From Deltaproteobacteria bacterium (GTDB lineage: Bacteria; Desulfobacterota; Binatia; UBA9968; JAJDTQ01), in contig JAPPNE010000025.1 in NCBI GenBank assembly GCA_028818775.1, forward strand, positions 1 through 40,313: a DNA stretch of 40,313 bases, in the 5' to 3' direction. Both the position numbers and the translations under genes were made by a program. How positions within the stretch are numbered: the first letter of the stretch is position 1; every line of letters starts with the position of its first letter. Of this stretch, positions 16,199-23,407 are shown piece by piece. Below the pieces are notes generated by a model that saw only the letters and a program-made list of their open reading frames with translations, made no database searches and was not told the DNA's origin.

Positions 16199-16714
16199 AT
16201 GTTGCAAAACCTGAGCCTCGCCTTCGACAAGGCGAACCGTGTGCTCAGTACCGTCTCTGCCGCCTTCGTGGTGGTGATGACGGTGTCCATTCTGTACGAC
16301 GTCTTTGCCCGCCTCATCTTCCACGCGCCTACGATCTGGGTCATCGACATGAACGAATACCTGTTGGTGTACCTCACGTTCGTTCCGGCCGCCTGGATCC
16401 TCATGAACGACCATCACGTAAAGGTCGAGCTCCTGACCGTGCGTCTCGAACCGGCGAAGCAACGCCGGCTGCGGGTCGTAACGGACATCCTGGGACTGAT
16501 CTACTGCGCGGTGCTGACGTGGCAGGCGTGGGCGGTGGCGTGGCACGCGTTCGAGAACGGCTACCGCTTCTCCACCGCCCTCAACTTCCCGAAGTTCCCG
16601 GTTCTGGTCATCATCCCCATCGGTGCCGCGTGGCTAGGTCTGGGCTTCGTATTCCGAATCCTTGCCGGGGAGCGTGGGCGCACCGACATCACACCCGGGG
16701 AAGGAGGCGTCTGA
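16199..16714 (+). CDS. dctQ: TRAP transporter small permease DctQ
   Basis: A 171-residue four-helix membrane protein. Hydrophobic spans are seen at about 17-40, 50-70 (EYLLVYLTFVPAAWIL), 90-110 and 130-155, and the family signature E-Y-L-x-Y-L-T-F plus HHVKVE is present. It forms the small membrane subunit that couples DctP to DctM. The ATG at 16199 matches the normal DctQ N-terminus; the frame is open upstream with a GTG at 16133, but neither has a convincing ribosome binding site. Its stop codon overlaps the start region of DctM. Confidence 0.88.
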   Translation: MLQNLSLAFDKANRVLSTVSAAFVVVMTVSILYDVFARLIFHAPTIWVIDMNEYLLVYLTFVPAAWILMNDHHVKVELLTVRLEPAKQRRLRVVTDILGLIYCAVLTWQAWAVAWHAFENGYRFSTALNFPKFPVLVIIPIGAAWLGLGFVFRILAGERGRTDITPGEGGV

Positions 16715-18027
16715 TTTTCCTCGAGTGGTGGATCGTTCTGGTTATCATGTTCGGCGCCCTCATCGTGCTGATGGCGTCGGGCATCCCCATCGCGTTCGCG
16801 TTCGGCGTGCTGAACATCGTTTTCCTGTACGTGTTGGTAGGACCGGGAGCGCTCCAGGCGGTGGCCCTCAGCAGCTTCACGAGCGTCGGCACCTTCGCGT
16901 TCATCGCCCTGCCCCTGTTCGTGCTGATGGGCGAGCTGGTGCTCCATTCCGGGCTTGCCGCCCTCGCCATCACGTCCATCGGCAAGTGGCTCGGCAAGAT
17001 GCCCGGCCGCCTCGCGGTGCTGGCGGTGCTGGCCGGCACGGCCTTTGGAGCGGGCAGCGGTTCGAGCATGGCCAGTTCCGCAACCCTGGGCACGATCCTG
17101 GTCCCGGAAATGCGCAAGCAGGGCTACGACACGGGCCTGGCCGTGGGCACCCTGGCCACCTCGGGCGGGCTTGCCGTGCTCATCCCGCCCAGCGCGCTCA
17201 TGGTGATCTTCGGCGGCATCAGCCAGCTTTCGGTGGGCGACCTGCTCATCGGCGGCATCCTGCCGGGACTGCTGCTGGCGTCGCTGCTCTTCGGCTACAT
17301 CGTCATCGCCTGCACCATCTGGCCGCAACTGGCCCCCGCGGTGGAAGTCGAGAAGGTGTCCTGGGGCGAGCGCATGGTCGCGCTCAAGTACTTCCTGCCG
17401 CTGGTGGTTCTCGTGCTGGTGGTGCTGGGGTCGATCTTCATGGGCATCGCCACCCCCAGCGAGTCCGCCGCCATGGGCGTGGCCGGGGCCTTCTGCCTGG
17501 GTCTGGCCTACCGGCGCCTGTCGTGGGCGATCCTGAAGGCGTCGCTGCTCGGGACCGTGGAGGTCTCCGGTTTCGCCCTCCTCATCGTCACCAGCGCCAC
17601 CGCTTTCAGCCAGATCCTGGCGCACTCCGGCGCCGCCATGGGCCTCTCCACCTTTGCCACCGAACTGGCGGTGTCCCAGTGGATCATCATCGCCAGCATG
17701 CAGATCGTGATCCTCATCATGGGCGCGTTCATGGAGCCCATCTCCATCATGCTCATCACCGTGCCGATCTTCTTCCCGGTGATCCGCTCCCTCGGCCTCG
17801 ACCCCCTGTGGTTCGCCATCGTCACCATGGTGAACATCGAGCTGTCCCTCATCACCCCGCCCTTCGGCATGAACCTCTTCGTCTTGAAGGGCGTCTCCCC
17901 GCCCGACGTCACACTCGGCGCCATCTATCGCGGCGTCGTCCCCTTCGTCCTCATCAACATCATCGCCCTCGCCCTGGTGATGATGTTCCCGCCGATCGCA
18001 ATCTGGTTGCCGGGTTTGATGCGGTAG
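16714..18027 (+). CDS. dctM: TRAP transporter large permease DctM, non-ATG start
   Basis: A roughly 437-residue membrane protein with the DctM pattern of 12 or more helices. It shows GIPIAFAFGVLN, the GTAFGAGSGSSMASSATLGTI block (GSGSSMAS), the PSALMVIFG and TPSESAAMGV motifs, and EPISIMLITVPIFFPV. It is the ion-coupled substrate channel of the TRAP system. There is no ATG near the expected N-terminus: the frame offers CTG at 16711 and ATT at 16714. AAGGAGG (16701-16707) is spaced six bases from the ATT, and ATT overlaps the A of the DctQ TGA stop. The next in-frame ATG (16747) would remove part of the first helix. Confidence 0.85.
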   Translation: MFLEWWIVLVIMFGALIVLMASGIPIAFAFGVLNIVFLYVLVGPGALQAVALSSFTSVGTFAFIALPLFVLMGELVLHSGLAALAITSIGKWLGKMPGRLAVLAVLAGTAFGAGSGSSMASSATLGTILVPEMRKQGYDTGLAVGTLATSGGLAVLIPPSALMVIFGGISQLSVGDLLIGGILPGLLLASLLFGYIVIACTIWPQLAPAVEVEKVSWGERMVALKYFLPLVVLVLVVLGSIFMGIATPSESAAMGVAGAFCLGLAYRRLSWAILKASLLGTVEVSGFALLIVTSATAFSQILAHSGAAMGLSTFATELAVSQWIIIASMQIVILIMGAFMEPISIMLITVPIFFPVIRSLGLDPLWFAIVTMVNIELSLITPPFGMNLFVLKGVSPPDVTLGAIYRGVVPFVLINIIALALVMMFPPIAIWLPGLMR

Positions 18028-18038
18028 GGCTCTTCAGT

Positions 18039-18068
18039 TTGCTTCGCCGGGTTCCTTACGCCTATTAT
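18039..18068 (+). promoter_or_regulatory. Candidate promoter for the MntA-HepT module
   Basis: TTGCTT (18039-18044) and TATTAT (18063-18068) are 18 bases apart, about 18 bases before the ATG at 18086. The box lies in the A/T-richer sequence following the DctM stop, which marks the left edge of a lower-GC islet. Confidence 0.4.
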
Positions 18069-18085
18069 TGCGGTAGGTGGATAGG

Positions 18086-18394
18086 ATGAACGCAAGTCTC
18101 GACATCCCAAGTGCACGGCTCGCTGAGTTCTGCCGTGCCAACGGCATCGTGAGCCTCGCCATCTTCGGCTCGGCATTACGCGATGATTTCGGACCTGGGA
18201 GTGACGTCGACCTGCTGGTCGAGTTTGCGCCCGGCCGCACGCCCGGTCTCCGTTTCGTAGACATCGCTGACGAGTTGTCCGACCTGTTCGGCAGGCCCGT
18301 AGACGTGGTAACGCGCTCAGCAGTAGAGCGAAGCCCGAACTTCATCCGGCGTAGAGCAATCCTCGAATCCGCCCAGGTTGTCTATGCGGGGTGA
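18086..18394 (+). CDS. mntA: MntA-type nucleotidyltransferase antitoxin
   Basis: A 102-residue minimal nucleotidyltransferase. The active-site pattern GS-x10-D-x-D is exact: G28-S29 (IFGSALRDD) and D40-V-D42 (GSDVDLLVEF). In the characterised HEPN-MNT modules this protein adds AMP groups to a tyrosine of the HepT ribonuclease and so silences it. ATG 18086 follows GGTGG at five bases; a GTG at 18077 would add three residues. Its last 11 bases overlap the start of hepT, so translation is coupled. Motif and gene order both agree with the MntA-HepT type VII toxin-antitoxin system. Confidence 0.9.
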   Translation: MNASLDIPSARLAEFCRANGIVSLAIFGSALRDDFGPGSDVDLLVEFAPGRTPGLRFVDIADELSDLFGRPVDVVTRSAVERSPNFIRRRAILESAQVVYAG

Positions 18395-18725
18395 TGACGC
18401 CTACCTGCTCGACATGCTGGTGGCGGCACGCAAGGCCGTCGCTTTCGCGGCGGAACTCACCTATCAGCGGTTCGCTCGCAGCGAGCTTCACCAGAACGCA
18501 ATCCTCAAGACGTTAGAGGTGGTCGGCGAAGCCGCCTCACGGGTAAGTGAGGATTTCAAAACGGCACATCCAGAAATTCCTTGGCGCCAAATCGTCGGAT
18601 TCCGCAACCGCATCGTCCACGTCTATTTCGAGATTGACCTCGGCATTGTCTGGCGCGTTGTACAGGACGATTTACCGGTGTTGATCTCACGACTAGAGAT
18701 CTTTGTGCCGACGGGAACCGAATGA
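18384..18725 (+). CDS. hepT: HepT-type HEPN ribonuclease toxin
   Basis: A 113-residue all-helical HEPN protein. The ribonuclease motif R-x4-H-x-Y is present as R74-NRIV-H79-V-Y81, the histidine being catalytic and the tyrosine the residue modified by MntA in known systems. The toxin cleaves RNA when unmodified. The ATG at 18384 is used; a TTG at 18378 would add two residues. It overlaps mntA by 11 bases. Directly after its stop lies a fragment resembling the mntA end and hepT start of a second module (18722-18790). Confidence 0.9.
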   Translation: MRGDDAYLLDMLVAARKAVAFAAELTYQRFARSELHQNAILKTLEVVGEAASRVSEDFKTAHPEIPWRQIVGFRNRIVHVYFEIDLGIVWRVVQDDLPVLISRLEIFVPTGTE

Positions 18726-18790
18726 CGATCCGACGAAAGGCAATTCTCGATTCTGCCAAGGTCGTCTATTGAGACGCGACGACGCCTGCT
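18722..18790 (+). pseudogene. Relic of a second mntA-hepT junction
   Basis: After the hepT stop, the sequence encodes IRRKAILDSAKVVY then a stop, which mirrors the intact MntA end IRRRAILESAQVVYAG. It runs straight on into RRDDAC and a stop, which mirrors the HepT start MRGDDAYLL. At DNA level the first 42 bases (from ATCCGACG) align without gaps to 18347-18388, with mismatches mostly at third positions. It therefore looks like the 3' end of one mntA joined to the 5' end of a hepT, left from a diverged tandem copy. It is too short to be functional. Confidence 0.7.
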
Positions 18791-19388
18791 AGGCCGAAGC
18801 CAAAGCATCCATGTAACCGTCGCAACCAGAAAAGTACCCAAACGCACCGTCCATAACGTCCTTCAAAGTCTGTAAATCCACTCTATCCTGAATGACAGGA
18901 AGTGGGTTACCCTTGGTATCGCAAGGATAGCGGTGGGAGGATGAATCGCGATCTACTTTCGCGAATTGCGCGACAATACTCTCCACGACAGAATCGGTCT
19001 GCTCCGGATCATCTATGCCGAATTCATTGAGGACCTTTTTGAATTGACCCCAAAGTCTAGTGAGATCATGTGTGTTCCAGTCCGGCGGGCAACCGACGTG
19101 TACTCCATAAGTGTTGACGATGTACTTGAGCTGGAGTTCCAAGCAATGCCTGTAAAGGAACATGATAGGGAAAACGAGACAGTTGGCCTCACGCCAATCC
19201 TTGAGGCATCGATCGACCAAGGCCTCGGCCGCCCTTTTGTAACCTTCCATCATGAGGACGAACCGCGAAAAATCGTCTTCAGCAATCGAAGCGGTGATTC
19301 CTCCATAGTTTGCAAGAGGATCATCACCAGGTCGGGGCCAGCGAAATTCCTGCTCCAAGATTCGCTCGAAGTTGATCTGGTCTCCCAT
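18789..19388 (-). CDS. Conserved hypothetical protein, possibly HEPN-like helical
   Basis: A 199-residue soluble, mostly helical protein that I cannot assign to a named family. Visible features are the helix FPIMFLYRHCLELQLKYIV around residues 75-95, with the RH-x-LEL-x-LK pattern that recurs in helical HEPN-like hypothetical proteins, and the later SSSHRYPCDTKGNPLP segment. The ATG at 19388 has AAAGG ten bases upstream; a GTG at 19418 would extend it by ten residues. Base composition is visibly lower in GC than the neighbours. It is downstream of LLM copy C on the same strand and converges on the HEPN-MNT module, so it may belong to the same acquired islet. Confidence 0.7.
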   Translation of the reverse strand: MGDQINFERILEQEFRWPRPGDDPLANYGGITASIAEDDFSRFVLMMEGYKRAAEALVDRCLKDWREANCLVFPIMFLYRHCLELQLKYIVNTYGVHVGCPPDWNTHDLTRLWGQFKKVLNEFGIDDPEQTDSVVESIVAQFAKVDRDSSSHRYPCDTKGNPLPVIQDRVDLQTLKDVMDGAFGYFSGCDGYMDALASA

Positions 19389-19438
19389 AGATCGTTCGCC
19401 TTTCTCCTTTGTGAACACTATCGTGGGCTCGTATCCAG

Positions 19439-20431
19439 CTAACTTCTCCCCTCAACCTTCGGCAGCACCTCCTCCACCATCATCGCCATGGACTCCAGGA
19501 TGCTGGCCTGGTCGAGGCCGGCGAAGTTCATGGAGAAGATGATGTAGTTGGTGCCGGTGTCGGCGATCTCCTCGATCTGCTCGAGGCAGCGGGCGGGGCC
19601 GCCGACCATGAGCATGCGGCCCTGGTCGAGCTCGTCGTAGCCGCGGGGGCGCACGGACTTGCGCGCCTCGTAGTAGCGGCTCATGGCGGGGCGGGCGCGG
19701 CGCCGGGCGGCGTCGTCGGATTCGGCCACGTGGGTGTGGATGGTCTGGCCGACGTCGAAGGCGGCGGGGTCGTGGCCGTTCTGGCTCAGGGTTTCCTTGT
19801 AGCCGCTCACCTTCCGTTTGACCTCGGCCATGTCCTTGCAGCTCGCGAAGGGGATGCCGAGGATGGGATAGCCGCGCTCGCCGGCCACTTGGTAAGAGCC
19901 CGGGCTCAGGGCGGCGAAGTACACCGGCGGCAACGGTCTCTGGACCGGCTGCACGTTCAGGGACACGTCGTCGATTTGGTGGAACCGTCCCTGGTAGGAC
20001 ACCCTGCCCTCGCGCCAGGCCATCTCGACGACTTCCAGGCTTTCCACCAGCAGGTCGCGGTTGTCCTCCTTGACGCCGAAGCCGACGAGTTCGGGCGGGG
20101 TGCCGCGCCCGACGCCGAAGTCGAGCCGGCCGCCGCTCAGCACGTCGATCATGGCGTATTCCTCGGCCGTCAGCACGGGGTCGCGGTAGGGCAGCAACGC
20201 CACCGCGACGCCCAGGCGGATAGTGTCGGTGCACGTGGCCGCGGCGGACATCATCACGGTGGGCGACGGGATGACGCCGTGGAAATCGAAGTGGTGCTCG
20301 CCGAACCAGAAGCACTCGTAGCCCAGGGACTCGCCGTAGCGGACCTGCTCCAGCATCCGCTCGTAGTAGGCCTTGAGGTCGAGCCGAAGCTCCGGGTCGT
20401 CGTCGCCGATGATGAAAAGACCGAATTTCAT
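19439..20431 (-). CDS. LLM-class flavin-dependent oxidoreductase, copy C
   Basis: A 330-residue luciferase-like enzyme, closest in the window to copy A. Signature parts are LGYECFWFGEHHFDFHG, CTDTIRLGVAVALLPYRDPVLTAEEYAMIDVLSGGR (IRLG and AEEYAMID-SGGR), FGVGRGTPPELVGFG and the C-terminal GTNYIIFSMNFAGL. It is expected to use reduced flavin. The ATG at 20431 begins MKFGLFIIG, the normal N-terminus, with GAGG five bases before it; the frame is open much further upstream only antisense to soxY. Its leader shares a motif with the leader of the YeeE/YedE gene (see 20429-20472). Confidence 0.88.
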   Translation of the reverse strand: MKFGLFIIGDDDPELRLDLKAYYERMLEQVRYGESLGYECFWFGEHHFDFHGVIPSPTVMMSAAATCTDTIRLGVAVALLPYRDPVLTAEEYAMIDVLSGGRLDFGVGRGTPPELVGFGVKEDNRDLLVESLEVVEMAWREGRVSYQGRFHQIDDVSLNVQPVQRPLPPVYFAALSPGSYQVAGERGYPILGIPFASCKDMAEVKRKVSGYKETLSQNGHDPAAFDVGQTIHTHVAESDDAARRRARPAMSRYYEARKSVRPRGYDELDQGRMLMVGGPARCLEQIEEIADTGTNYIIFSMNFAGLDQASILESMAMMVEEVLPKVEGRS

Positions 20432-20472
20432 GGGGGCCTCTTTCGCTGCGGGTTTCGAGCGTCTACTATAGG
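20429..20472 (-). promoter_or_regulatory. Leader/promoter motif shared with the YeeE/YedE gene
   Basis: On the minus strand, CTATAGTAGAC-GCTCGAAAC is followed by an AAGAGG and the ATG of LLM copy C. Nearly the same order occurs before the YeeE/YedE ATG at 24418 (24416-24458). The two copies flank the sulfur block. TATAGT resembles a -10 box, but no good -35 is visible in either copy. On the plus strand the same bases end six nucleotides before the soxY start region and include its Shine-Dalgarno. Confidence 0.45.
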
Positions 20473-20483
20473 AGGCCATGGAA

Positions 20484-20918
20484 ATGAACGCTACACGGAG
20501 GGACGTCCTTTCCCTCGCCGCCGCCGGGCTGACAGCACTGGCGGCCGGCATGACCGGTTTCCTCCCCGTACGCCCCGCCCGGGCCGCAAATGAGACCCAG
20601 CTCGCCATCGCGCTGTTCACCAAGGGCGCGCTGCCGCTGGAAGGCGGGGTCCGCATCGAAGCGCCGGAGATTGCCGACAACGGCGGCGCGGTGCCTGTCC
20701 AGGTCTCGGCCGAGGGCGCGCGGCGCATCGCGTTGTTCGCGGACGGCAACCCGAGCCCCGGTGTCGTCGTGTTCACGTTCGGGAAGTGGGTCAAGACCGC
20801 GGCGTCGACACGTATCCGGCTGGCCGGGAGCCAGAAGCTGATCGCCGTGGCGGAAATGGCCGACGGCACGTTCCGCACGACTTCCCGCGCGATCAAGGTG
20901 ACGGCGGGCGGTTGCTGA
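20484..20918 (+). CDS. soxY: Sulfur carrier subunit SoxY
   Basis: A 144-residue periplasmic thiosulfate-oxidation carrier. The N-terminus MNATRRDVLSLAAAG is a twin-arginine signal, cleaved near RPARA. The Ig-like SoxY domain follows (ARRIALFADGNPSPGV, IRLAGSQKLIAVAEMADG). The polypeptide ends VTAGGC, placing the sulfur-binding cysteine at the very C-terminus; most SoxY end GGCGG, so two glycines are missing. The second ATG (20484) is preferred because GGAGG is eight bases upstream; the first (20478) is only two bases away. It partners SoxZ, whose gene starts 60 bases downstream. Confidence 0.88.
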   Translation: MNATRRDVLSLAAAGLTALAAGMTGFLPVRPARAANETQLAIALFTKGALPLEGGVRIEAPEIADNGGAVPVQVSAEGARRIALFADGNPSPGVVVFTFGKWVKTAASTRIRLAGSQKLIAVAEMADGTFRTTSRAIKVTAGGC

Positions 20919-20978
20919 TGACCCGACGATGGCGTGATTCGTAAGCTTGTTCGTGACGCAGCAAAGCAGGTGAACGGA

Positions 20979-21308
20979 ATGCAGAAACCCAGGCCGCGGG
21001 TGAAGCTGCCGAAGTCGGTGTCCAAGGGTGTCCCCTTCACCGTCAGGACCCGCATCACCCATCCCATGCACACCGGGCTCCGCCACGGCCGCGACGGAAA
21101 GCCCATCCCCCGGCGGATCATCAACCGCTTCGTGGTACGCTACAACGGCGAGGAGGCGATCTCCGTCGACCTCGAACGCGCGGTGTCCGCCGACCCGTAC
21201 TTCAGCTTCGAGATGGCTGTCCAGGAGTCGGGCGACATTGAATTCGAATGGGTCGATGACGACGGCTCAGTTTACCGCCTCGGCAGGCGGGTCGAGGTCA
21301 AGTCGTGA
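20979..21308 (+). CDS. soxZ: Sulfur carrier chaperone subunit SoxZ
   Basis: A 109-residue SoxZ: RVKLPKSVSKGVPFTVRTRITHPMHTGLRHGRDGKPIP (visible as VRTRITHPM and TGLRHGRDG blocks), then FVVRYNGEEAISVDLERAVSADPYFSFEM, the strands that pair with SoxY. SoxYZ carries sulfur intermediates on the SoxY cysteine. SoxZ has no signal and is normally exported with SoxY. ATG 20979 follows AGGTGA and matches the usual length; an upstream GTG/ATT-type extension at 20934 adds 15 residues not seen in the family. Neither SoxA, SoxX, SoxB nor SoxCD is encoded in the window. Confidence 0.9.
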   Translation: MQKPRPRVKLPKSVSKGVPFTVRTRITHPMHTGLRHGRDGKPIPRRIINRFVVRYNGEEAISVDLERAVSADPYFSFEMAVQESGDIEFEWVDDDGSVYRLGRRVEVKS

Positions 21309-21330
21309 CCTCCCCGCATCCCCGCACCGT

Positions 21331-22047
21331 ATGACGCGCTTCACGAAACCCGCGGGTTTCGCGATGCTCGCGTTCGCTCTTCCCTTCCTTCTTCTCGCCA
21401 CCGGAGCCCGGGCGGCGGACGCTGAGCGCGGCAAGGCGCTCTACCAGCAGTGCAAACGCTGCCACCAGGCCGGCCGCGGCGCGAAGCACCGCATCGGCCC
21501 GCACCTGAACGAACTGTTCGGCCGCCGCGCCGGTTCGCTCCCGGATTTCCGCTACTCTTCGGCCATGCGCAAGGCCGGGGCGGGTGGCCTGGTCTGGACC
21601 GAGGCGACGCTGGACGCATTCGTGGCCAACCCGCGAAAGACGGTGCCGCGGTCGCGCATGAGCTACGACGGCATGGCGGCGGCGGGCGACCGGGCGGATC
21701 TCGTGGCGTGGCTGCGCTCCCTTTCCGGCTCCCGGCTCCCGGCAGCGGAACCGACCATGACCGCCGCCGAATACGGGCTCGACCCACGCCTCCTCACGAT
21801 TGCCGGAGACATCGAGTACGGCGCCTACCTCGGAAGCGAGTGCGTCACGTGCCACCATGCCGACGGAGCCCAGCAGGGCATTCCCTCCATTGTTGGTTGG
21901 CCGGTCGAGGACTTCGTGATAACTCTACAGGCGTACAAGCATGGCAAACGGCCGCATGAGGCCATGCAGACCATCGCCAAGCGTTTGTCAGACGAGGAGA
22001 TCGCCTCGCTGGCCGCGTACTTTGCGAAGCCGGCGGACGGTCCTTAA
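21331..22047 (+). CDS. Diheme cytochrome c, FccA-like electron acceptor of FccB
   Basis: A 238-residue periplasmic cytochrome. A signal peptide (1-29, ending GARA) is followed by two c-type domains: heme motif CKRCH at 41-45 with a c2/c550-like domain (FGRRAGSLPDFRYSSAM, RSRMSYDGM providing a candidate Met ligand), and CVTCH at 171-175 with an FccA-like domain (GIPSIVGWPVEDFVITLQAYKHGKR). The second domain is typical of the cytochrome subunit of flavocytochrome c sulfide dehydrogenase, and fccB follows 11 bases downstream. It would take electrons from the FccB flavin. The first domain differs from a plain FccA duplication, so this may be a fused cytochrome pair. Confidence 0.82.
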   Translation: MTRFTKPAGFAMLAFALPFLLLATGARAADAERGKALYQQCKRCHQAGRGAKHRIGPHLNELFGRRAGSLPDFRYSSAMRKAGAGGLVWTEATLDAFVANPRKTVPRSRMSYDGMAAAGDRADLVAWLRSLSGSRLPAAEPTMTAAEYGLDPRLLTIAGDIEYGAYLGSECVTCHHADGAQQGIPSIVGWPVEDFVITLQAYKHGKRPHEAMQTIAKRLSDEEIASLAAYFAKPADGP

Positions 22048-22058
22048 CGGAGGGGACC

Positions 22059-23348
22059 ATGGCAAAGAAGAAAATTGAAAACCGCGGCATGAGCCGCCGG
22101 CGCTTCCTGGCGTCGACCGCCGCCACATCGGCGGCGTTGTGGGCATCTCCCATCCTCGGGCAGGGCCGCCCGCGGGTGGTGGTGATCGGCGGCGGCGCCG
22201 GCGGGGCCACGGCCGCGCGCTACATCGCCAAGGACTCGAAGGGCGCCATCGACGTGACGCTGGTGGAGCCCAGCCGGCACTATTACTCGTGTTTCTTCTC
22301 GAACCTCTACCTTGGAGGTTTCCGCACCTTCGCGTCCATCGGACACACCTACGGGACCCTGGCGTCGGCGTACGGAATCAACGTGGTCCACGACTGGGCC
22401 GTCTCCGTGGACCGCGACAAGAAGACGGTCGGGCTCGCCGGCGGCGGCCGCCTTGCCTACGACCGGCTGGTCCTGTCCCCCGGCATCGACTTCCGTGAGC
22501 GGTCGGTGCGCGGCTGGGACCTGTCGCAGCAGAACCGCATGCCCCACGCCTACAAGGCAGGCTCGCAGACGCAGCTTCTCAAGGCGCAGGTGGCGGCCAT
22601 GCGGCAGGGCGGCGTCTATTGCATGGTGGCGCCGCCAAACCCGTTCCGCTGCCCACCGGGACCGTATGAACGGATCTCCATGGTCGCCCACACGCTGAAG
22701 CAGTCCAATCCGACGGCCAAGATCCTGATCGTCGATCCCAAGCCCAAGTTCTCCAAGCAGGGGCTCTTCGAAGAGGGCTGGCAGCGCCACTACCCGGGCA
22801 TGATCGAGCGCGTCGGCCCCGACTTCGGCGGGGACAAGGTCGAGGTACGGCCCGGCTCCATGGAAGTGGTGATCGACGGCGAGGTCACCAAGGTGGACGT
22901 CTGCAACGTGATTCCGGCGCAGCAGGCGGGGCGCATCGCCGCGGTGGCCGGGGTCACCAACGACGCGGGCTGGGCGCCGGTGGTGCCGCATACGATGCAG
23001 AGCCGGGCGGACGAGAACATCCACGTGCTCGGCGACGCGTCCCAGCAGGGAGACATGCCCAAGTCCGGGTTCTCCGCCAACAGCCAGGCCAAGGTGTGCG
23101 CCATGGCGGTACGCGGCGCACTCACCGGCTCGAAGGTTTTCCCGGCGCGCTTCCGCAACACATGCTGGTCGCTGATCGCCACCGACGACGGCGTCAAGGT
23201 CGGCGCCAACTACCAGGCCACGGACGAAAAGATCGCCTCCACGGGTGGCTTCATTTCGAAGACCGGAGAGAGCGCCGAGGTGCGCAAGGCGACCTACGAG
23301 GAGTCGCTCGGCTGGTATGCGGCCTTTTCCAAGGACCTTTTCGGCTGA
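22059..23348 (+). CDS. fccB: Flavocytochrome c sulfide dehydrogenase flavin subunit FccB
   Basis: A 429-residue periplasmic flavoprotein. A twin-arginine signal (MSRRRFLASTAATSAA, residues 11-26) precedes the FAD-binding VVVIGGGAGGATAARYI. The sulfide:quinone-reductase/FccB fold continues with PSRHYYSCFFSNLYLGG. Cys198 in FRCPPGPYERISM and Cys369 in RNTCWSLIATDDG occupy the contexts of the redox-active cysteine pair known in FccB. It oxidises sulfide to sulfur or polysulfide and passes electrons to the cytochrome encoded just upstream. It is the last plus-strand gene of the sox-fcc operon. Confidence 0.9.
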   Translation: MAKKKIENRGMSRRRFLASTAATSAALWASPILGQGRPRVVVIGGGAGGATAARYIAKDSKGAIDVTLVEPSRHYYSCFFSNLYLGGFRTFASIGHTYGTLASAYGINVVHDWAVSVDRDKKTVGLAGGGRLAYDRLVLSPGIDFRERSVRGWDLSQQNRMPHAYKAGSQTQLLKAQVAAMRQGGVYCMVAPPNPFRCPPGPYERISMVAHTLKQSNPTAKILIVDPKPKFSKQGLFEEGWQRHYPGMIERVGPDFGGDKVEVRPGSMEVVIDGEVTKVDVCNVIPAQQAGRIAAVAGVTNDAGWAPVVPHTMQSRADENIHVLGDASQQGDMPKSGFSANSQAKVCAMAVRGALTGSKVFPARFRNTCWSLIATDDGVKVGANYQATDEKIASTGGFISKTGESAEVRKATYEESLGWYAAFSKDLFG

Positions 23349-23363
23349 TCCGCGCGGTATCGA

Positions 23364-23407
23364 GGGCCGGCGCGGACAGGCCGCTAGGACGCGGCCCGCG
23401 CCGGCCC
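23364..23407. terminator. GC-rich hairpin in the fccB/YeeE convergent gap
   Basis: A perfect 12-bp stem, GGGCCGGCGCGG (23364-23375) with CCGCGCCGGCCC (23396-23407), spans the convergent gap and the last codons of the YeeE/YedE gene. Neither side has a T-run. It probably separates the two converging transcripts. Confidence 0.5.
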
